Below the pieces are notes generated by a model. It was given only the letters and a program-made list of their open reading frames with translations, had not been told where the DNA came from and ran no database searches. Positions 6,420 to 10,276 of a stretch of 10,276 nt of DNA are shown here, piece by piece. The stretch comes from an uncultured Bacteroidota bacterium (GTDB taxonomy: Bacteria > Bacteroidota > Bacteroidia > Chitinophagales > Chitinophagaceae), in the NCBI GenBank assembly GCA_946480675.1, contig CAMLKS010000057.1, positions 1 to 10,276 on the forward strand. Direction: 5' to 3'. The first letter of the stretch is position 1. The number at the start of each line of letters is the position of its first letter. The position numbers were made by a program, and so were the translations under genes.

Positions 6420-6958
6420 TTAACCGTATTACCGAGTTTCAACTTACCTTTTGCCCGAAGGTATAAGTATAATGATGTGCTTGCAAGACTGAAAAATATC
6501 AGTCCTATGATGATAAGAAATCTGTCGCCCGCATCTATCCGTGTTTCATCCAATGGCAGTATTAGTTCATCTGCTTGTATCTGAAAAACCTTAGGGGTAT
6601 ATGCCTCATCCTGCTTATCTATCCATACCGTTACGCTGTCTGCCATCCGCAATTTGGTTTTCAGGTAGATATAGTCTTTGTCTTTATAATCACTGCCTGT
6701 ATTGTGCTTTAGTTCAAAAGAACGGTTTACATCACGTAAAGTAAACACCAACTCAGATACGTAACTTTTATTATTGCGGTTGTCTGTTACTATTGTTGTT
6801 GTTATTTCGCTCTTTTCCAGTTTGCCCTTTAGTGGTAGCAAGTCTTTTTCAAAAGCCCATCCTTTTACGGCACCGTGTATACCCAATGACAGCATCACCA
6901 GGCTAAGGACGATGCCACCTATTATTTTACTGATATCCCAATCTTCGGGTCTTTTCAT
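6416..6958 (-). CDS. Two-TM membrane protein of unknown function, 180 aa
   Basis: A hydrophobic segment at residues 12-30 and a second at 147-167 enclose a roughly 115-residue, probably beta-rich polar domain (including SELVFTLRDVNRSFELK and DSVTVWIDKQDEAYTPKVFQ). The C-terminal tail is basic. With both ends probably cytoplasmic, the middle domain would be periplasmic. The architecture, and the phrase VTVWIDKQDE, recall DUF3592-type proteins, but this is only a resemblance. The ATG has a good promoter directly upstream (6966-6993). The gene is convergent with the YkgJ-type gene and their TAA codons overlap by two bases. No terminator is seen between them. Function unknown. Confidence 0.8.
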   Translation of the reverse strand: MKRPEDWDISKIIGGIVLSLVMLSLGIHGAVKGWAFEKDLLPLKGKLEKSEITTTIVTDNRNNKSYVSELVFTLRDVNRSFELKHNTGSDYKDKDYIYLKTKLRMADSVTVWIDKQDEAYTPKVFQIQADELILPLDETRIDAGDRFLIIIGLIFFSLASTSLYLYLRAKGKLKLGNTVN

Positions 6959-6965
6959 ATTGCCT

Positions 6966-6993
6966 TAAAGATACAATGTGCGGCTTTTTCCAA
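6966..6993 (-). promoter_or_regulatory. Complete -33/-7 promoter of the 180-aa gene
   Basis: On the minus strand TTG (6991-6993) is followed after 17 bases by TATCTTTA (6966-6973). This is the best complete Bacteroidota-type promoter in the window. The -7 element ends seven bases before the ATG at 6958, so the leader is very short or absent. Confidence 0.6.
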
Positions 6994-7000
6994 TAAAAAA

Positions 7001-7022
7001 ATGCAACCTGATAGGGTTGCAT
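7001..7022 (-). terminator. Intrinsic terminator of the 115-aa gene
   Basis: ATGCAACC (7001-7008) pairs perfectly with GGTTGCAT (7015-7022) over a six-base loop. On the minus strand it is followed by seven U residues. It lies 37 bases after the stop at 7060, and its T-tract directly abuts the -33 element of the next leftward gene. Confidence 0.8.
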
Positions 7023-7059
7023 AAAACTGTGGGTTATATGGAGGTGTGGAGGTTTCTTG

Positions 7060-7407
7060 CTATGCGGTGCGTATTACCGGGTTGCGGTTGATGAAATATT
7101 GCTTTTCGCCATCCTGCAGCAATACCCGTACACTACGCAGTCCACTATCATCAAAATCGAGCAGCGCCTGCACCGGTTCATTATCGGTAGGTTTGAAGAT
7201 GTATTCCAACCCGTCTATCAGTACCGTTTTATTGGTGATGATGATGCTGCCGTTGGTTTCTTCCTGTATTACATGTTCCGAGCCGTCTGATAAAAAAGAA
7301 AGTACCTGTGTGCGGTCGTAGGCGTAAGTTTTGCCGCCACGGCTCAGCATCCTGTAGAGGGCTACTGATAGCACACCTGCAACAACTAATAATATGGGGC
7401 GCAACAT
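7060..7407 (-). CDS. Small membrane-anchored hypothetical protein, 115 aa
   Basis: Residues 3-19 form one hydrophobic segment (RPILLVVAGVLSVALYR) acting as a signal anchor or uncleaved signal. The rest is a polar, probably beta-rich domain (GSIIITNKTVLIDGLEYIF, then LRSVRVLLQDGEKQYFIN). There are no cysteines, so it is not a lipoprotein. I do not recognise it. It resembles the 106-aa protein at 2631-2951 only in plan (one TM plus a small domain), with no convincing sequence match. It has an unusually well-formed promoter region (7459-7517) and a clear terminator (7001-7022), so it is a single-gene unit that is probably regulated. Function unknown. Confidence 0.75.
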   Translation of the reverse strand: MLRPILLVVAGVLSVALYRMLSRGGKTYAYDRTQVLSFLSDGSEHVIQEETNGSIIITNKTVLIDGLEYIFKPTDNEPVQALLDFDDSGLRSVRVLLQDGEKQYFINRNPVIRTA

Positions 7408-7458
7408 TTAGCTTTGTTCGAATTAGTTACCAATATATAATCTTCGTGCGAAATAATC

Positions 7459-7490
7459 TAAAATTATACGCAAAAAAAATTGATTGTCAA
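7459..7490 (-). promoter_or_regulatory. Promoter of the 115-aa gene, fits two consensus types
   Basis: On the minus strand TTGACA (7485-7490) and TATAAT (7463-7468) are 16 bases apart, an exact match to the enterobacterial sigma-70 elements. The same DNA also fits the Bacteroidota pattern: TTG (7488-7490), 21 bases, then TAATTTTA (7459-7466). The leader would be about 45-50 bases to the ATG at 7407. Confidence 0.5.
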
Positions 7491-7493
7491 CGC

Positions 7494-7517
7494 AGATACA
7501 TCTCTCAAAATGTATCT
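7494..7517. promoter_or_regulatory. Inverted repeat, candidate operator
   Basis: AGATACAT (7494-7501) and ATGTATCT (7510-7517) are perfect 8-base arms separated by eight bases. The repeat sits three bases upstream of the -35/-33 element, a place typical of an activator or repressor site. A second perfect palindrome, AATTATTAATAATT (7539-7552), lies nearby. The rest of the 242-base interval 7408-7649 shows nothing else. A rightward terminator is less likely because no rightward gene precedes it. Confidence 0.4.
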
Positions 7518-7649
7518 TTTGTTCCGGATGGGATAAGCAATTATTAATAATTAGTTTCCTCTATATGCTTACCTGTACTGCAAAGAAACGATTTTCACAG
7601 CTGTTTTAAAAGCCTAAATTGCAGATAGCGCTAAGTATTACATTTTCAA

Positions 7650-8990
7650 TTATTTCTGCACCGTAGTATTTCGTTCTTTCAAAAGATATAGTACCGTACC
7701 CACTACAATGATGCCGATGGCAAAAGCTACATATACTACCTCGCTGCTAAAGAGGATGAACAGCCATATGGCTATAGATATGATAGCAGGTACGGGGAAC
7801 AAAGGCATGGTATACGGCCGTTCATCGCTACGCTTGTTGTAATGCCAAAGGATAACCCCCACCGCCTGCGATACGAACTGGATAAGTATGCGCATAACGA
7901 TGATAGCGGTAATAACCTCTTTCATTTTAAACAGTAGGCTGAATACGAATGCCAGTCCGCCCAGTGCCAGTAGGGATACATGCGGGAAGTGGTGCTTAGG
8001 ATGCACCTTTGCAAACACCGCAAAGAAGTCGCCATTTTTAGCAGCCGCATATGGAATGCGCGAATAGCCCAGTATCACTGAGAACAGCGAAGCCAGCGCA
8101 ATGCACAACACCAATACGGTAGCTACCTGCGCTACGGTATGGTTGTAGATGTGCTCGAAATAGGTGCTTACTACAAAGTCGGAAGCGGCAACGGTTTGCC
8201 AGGGCAGTACGCCCAGTATTGTGGTTTGCATACCCAGGTATAGCAGGGCAATACCCGTAATGGATATGAAGATGCTGCGGGGGATGTTCTTTGCAGGGTC
8301 TTTAATTTCTGCACCCAGGTGGCACACGTTATAATACCCCAGGTAAGAATACACCGCCTTGAGCGATGCCTGCCCTACGGCTATAAAGAAAAGCGCATTG
8401 AAACCATCCTGCGGAATATGAAAATCGAAAGCCTGTGCGGCACTGAAATGCCCGATGCCCGAAAAGATAAGCCACAGTATAGTGCCACCGGTAATGAACC
8501 ATAGTAGCACCGATATTTTACCGATGCTCTTGATATTGCGGTATAGCAGTATGATGAGCAGTATGATGAGGCTGCCACTTACTATCTTCTTCTCTACATC
8601 GCCCAGGGGAATGAGGAAGGAAAGGTATTGCGCGAAGCCGATGGCACCACTGGCTACTACCAGCGGGGCTTGTATGCTGGTTTGCCATATAAAGAGAAAA
8701 GGCATCAGCCGCCCCCACTTACGGTTGCCAAACAGCTTTTGCAGGAATACATAGCTACCACCGGCCTCCGGCCATTTAGCCCCCATCTCTGCCCATACCA
8801 TGCCATCCATATAGGCCAGCAGCGCACCCAGCAGCCATGCCAGCAGGCTCATAGGCCCTTGTAGCAGCCCTACGATAAAGGGGATGGTAATGAACGGGCC
8901 GATGCCCACCATATCTATCATATTGATGGCCGTGGCCTGCGTGAGCGAAAGGCCTCTTTCCAGTGATGCGGATGGTTGCTGTTGTTGCAA
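7650..8990 (-). CDS. APC-family amino-acid permease
   Basis: This 446-aa inner-membrane transporter has about 12 hydrophobic segments from residue 22 to 437 and belongs to the amino acid-polyamine-organocation superfamily (AA_permease_2 type), which moves amino acids or amines with or against ions. Family marks are TM1 with GIGPFITIP (29-37), EMGAKWPEAGGSYVFLQ (68-84), LGYYNVCHLGAEIKDPAKNIPRSI (217-240) and YSRIPYAAAKNGDFFAVFAKVHPK (309-332). The substrate cannot be read from sequence. The frame has no ATG before TM1. TTG at 8990 is the first plausible start and keeps the expected LERGLSL segment; the first ATG (residue 24) would cut TM1. A weak -7-like TATTTTTA (9009-9016) lies 18 bases upstream. 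No terminator is evident after the stop. Confidence 0.92.
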   Translation of the reverse strand: MQQQQPSASLERGLSLTQATAINMIDMVGIGPFITIPFIVGLLQGPMSLLAWLLGALLAYMDGMVWAEMGAKWPEAGGSYVFLQKLFGNRKWGRLMPFLFIWQTSIQAPLVVASGAIGFAQYLSFLIPLGDVEKKIVSGSLIILLIILLYRNIKSIGKISVLLWFITGGTILWLIFSGIGHFSAAQAFDFHIPQDGFNALFFIAVGQASLKAVYSYLGYYNVCHLGAEIKDPAKNIPRSIFISITGIALLYLGMQTTILGVLPWQTVAASDFVVSTYFEHIYNHTVAQVATVLVLCIALASLFSVILGYSRIPYAAAKNGDFFAVFAKVHPKHHFPHVSLLALGGLAFVFSLLFKMKEVITAIIVMRILIQFVSQAVGVILWHYNKRSDERPYTMPLFPVPAIISIAIWLFILFSSEVVYVAFAIGIIVVGTVLYLLKERNTTVQK

Positions 8991-9085
8991 TGGGTACGAT
9001 TGTGGCGGTAAAAATAATATTACGCCCCACGTTTTTGGTAGCTTTTAGCTGATATAGATATATAGGCAGGTTATAGGCCATAGAA

Positions 9086-9107
9086 AAGGCGCCTGGAAAA
9101 GCGCCTT
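9086..9107 (-). terminator. Hairpin upstream of the permease, possible second terminator
   Basis: AAGGCGC (9086-9092) pairs with GCGCCTT (9101-9107) over an eight-base loop; leftward it is followed by a short, interrupted U-tract. The interval 8991-9297 (307 bases) between permease and regulator has no credible ORF. Besides this hairpin it holds a weaker one (CCCTC 9178-9182 with GAGGG 9197-9201) and the regulator terminator at 9241-9260. Confidence 0.45.
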
Positions 9108-9240
9108 ACTTTACCTACTTCTATATCTATTACCATTACTCGCTTTGTTTCATCGATATATCCCCTATACAGAAAAGCCCTCTTGCGGGTATATACGAGG
9201 GAAGTGTGCCGATGGTTTTCAGGAAAGCATTAAAATAAAA

Positions 9241-9260
9241 AACCGCTTTTTCAGGCGGTT
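9241..9260 (-). terminator. Intrinsic terminator of the response regulator
   Basis: AACCGC (9241-9246) pairs with GCGGTT (9255-9260) over an eight-base loop, extended by flanking A-T pairs. On the minus strand a run of six U follows, then more T-rich sequence. It lies 37 bases after the regulator stop. Confidence 0.75.
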
Positions 9261-9297
9261 TTATGCGGCAATATGTTGATTATCAATTGTAGTATTT

Positions 9298-9930
9298 CTA
9301 AATAAACTTATTGTCCTTAGCCGTTTTTATAGCATCGGCCTTGCTGTGTACATTCAATTTGTGGTAAATATTTTTGATATGGCTCTTTACCGTTTCCAGG
9401 TCTATAAATAATTCCTGTGCTATGCGTTTGCGGCTTTTGCCGGTGGCTATCTGCTCCAGTATCTCGGTTTCTCTGCGGGTGAGGGGCGATGCCTCGTTTC
9501 GCTGAAAGGAAGATATGACCATGCGGGCTATGTGGGCGCTCATAGGGCCGCCGCCTTCCATCACTTCGTGTATGGCGCTGATGATTTTTTCGTGCGGGGT
9601 ATTTTTGGTAAGATAGCCCGATGCGCCATTGCCCAGCGCGCGGAAGATGAGCATATCCTGCTCATACACCGTCAGTATCAGTATATAGGCTTCGGGTACC
9701 AGTTTTTTTATTTTGGGTATGGCATCTATGCCCGATATGCCGGGCAGCTCCACATCCAGCAGTATTACATCGGGGTCGTCGGCAGCTATTTTTTTAGCTG
9801 CGTCTTCAAACGATGGGTAATTGCCCACCACCTTGTAGCCAGGGGTATTGCCTATCAGGTACACATACCCATCGCGGATGGTTTCGTCGTCTTCTATTAT
9901 GCAAACACGTATGTCAAGGTCGCGCGTCAT
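9298..9930 (-). CDS. NarL/LuxR-type response regulator
   Basis: This 210-aa protein is a two-component transcription regulator. The receiver domain (about 8-123) has the acidic pair Asp14/Asp15, the phospho-acceptor Asp59 (VILLDVELPG), Thr87 (ILTVY) and Lys109 (GYLTKN), so all key residues are present. The C-terminal LuxR-type helix-turn-helix (about 147-205) shows LTRRETEILEQIATGKS and LETVKSHIKNIYHKLNVHSK. Length and domain order are standard. No histidine kinase is found in the window, so its partner is unlinked or beyond the right edge, although 346 bases of non-coding DNA separate it from that edge. The ATG at 9930 is the first in frame. No clear promoter is visible upstream; two tandem hairpins at 10026-10145 lie about 95-215 bases from the start. 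Targets are unknown. Confidence 0.94.
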   Translation of the reverse strand: MTRDLDIRVCIIEDDETIRDGYVYLIGNTPGYKVVGNYPSFEDAAKKIAADDPDVILLDVELPGISGIDAIPKIKKLVPEAYILILTVYEQDMLIFRALGNGASGYLTKNTPHEKIISAIHEVMEGGGPMSAHIARMVISSFQRNEASPLTRRETEILEQIATGKSRKRIAQELFIDLETVKSHIKNIYHKLNVHSKADAIKTAKDNKFI

Positions 9931-10025
9931 ACAGTTGAGGTTTGAATAAAGTTCTTATTAGTATGTGTAATTTCTATCACCCCTAACAGGTTATTTTAAA
10001 TTTTTAACAAGTTTATGGCAAAGGC

Positions 10026-10072
10026 GCATTCCGTTCATTCCACATTCCATGGAATGGAATGCCGTCTTTTTT
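10026..10072. repeat. Tandem hairpin unit A
   Basis: GCATTCC (10026-10032) pairs with GGAATGC (10056-10062), followed by six T at 10067-10072. The element CATTCC occurs three times directly (10027, 10036, 10043), and GGAATG occurs twice, overlapping by one base (10051-10056 and 10056-10061). Unit B about 72 bases further right has the same plan. The gene-free interval 9931-10276 holds these units and two REP-like copies. Confidence 0.75.
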
Positions 10073-10097
10073 AAAATGAGCGTTTATACCAGTGCGC

Positions 10098-10145
10098 GCG
10101 TTCCATTTCGTTCCACGTTCCACTTTATGGAACGCTATCTTTTTT
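10098..10145. repeat. Tandem hairpin unit B
   Basis: GCGTTCC (10098-10104) pairs with GGAACGC (10129-10135), followed by six T at 10140-10145. CGTTCC occurs three times (10099, 10109, 10116) and GGAACG once (10129-10134). Relative to unit A all repeats carry A to G, and the pairing arm carries the matching T to C, so pairing is kept. Confidence 0.75.
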
Positions 10146-10175
10146 AAAAATGGTTTTTAGCAACATACCCCCACT

Positions 10176-10221
10176 CGCGTCATTGCGACTGCGAGGCACG
10201 AAGCAGGAAGCAACCTCACGA
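10176..10221 (+). repeat. REP-like repeat copy, opposite orientation
   Basis: It starts with CGCGTCATTGCGA and ends with CAACCTCACGA, the same family as the array at 804-1228 but on the plus strand. It has two small internal duplications, one in each arm (GCGA doubled, GAAGCA doubled). Confidence 0.8.
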
Positions 10222-10250
10222 AATGAGTGTATATAATAACACGTTTTTCT

Positions 10251-10276
10251 CGCGTCATTGCGAGGAGGCACGACGA
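10251..10276 (+). repeat. REP-like repeat copy, cut by the window edge
   Basis: It begins with CGCGTCATTGCGAGGAGGC and matches the 38-base subtype seen at 804-841 and 872-909. The copy continues beyond the window, so the right-hand cluster is incomplete here. Confidence 0.8.

Noticed and set aside
9108..9237. Small leftward gene between the two hairpins
   Set aside because: ATG codons there give only very short peptides or run through the hairpin; no promoter was found.

Overview
The window looks like a chromosomal piece of a Bacteroidota genome, most likely a Chitinophagaceae-like member of the class Chitinophagia (inference). Supporting signs are several TAnnTTTG/TAnnTTTA promoter elements just upstream of start codons, a carboxypeptidase-regulatory-like plus TonB-receptor-type outer-membrane barrel protein, weak or absent Shine-Dalgarno sites, and mid-GC codon use in the core genes. 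It reads mostly as ordinary chromosome with a short AT-rich accessory stretch at the left end and repeat-rich DNA at both ends.

Layout. Positions 1-780 are AT-rich and hold two small leftward genes of unknown function. Positions 804-1228 hold an array of short palindromic (REP-like) repeats that ends about 20 bases before the promoter of a rightward DEAD-box RNA helicase (1264-2592). A small membrane-anchored protein follows (2631-2951). A hairpin terminator (2957-2977) lies between it and a leftward 42-codon candidate gene (3044-3172) that has its own promoter. Next come a rightward 798-residue outer-membrane receptor (3470-5866) and a GTG-start YkgJ-type cysteine-rich protein (5904-6419). 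The stop codon of the latter overlaps that of a leftward two-TM protein (6416-6958).

The right half is entirely leftward: a small anchored protein (7060-7407) with an elaborate promoter region, an APC-family amino-acid permease (7650-8990, TTG start) and an orphan NarL/LuxR-type response regulator (9298-9930). Upstream of the regulator are two tandem hairpins whose arms differ by matching (compensatory) changes. Beyond them are two more copies of the REP-like repeat, in the opposite orientation to most of the left array.

The genes do not form one pathway. Most appear to be separate transcription units with their own promoters and hairpin terminators. No convincing new multi-gene system is visible. 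The most interesting items are the covarying tandem hairpins at 10026-10145, the small gene at 3044-3172, and the inverted repeat plus promoter at 7459-7517.
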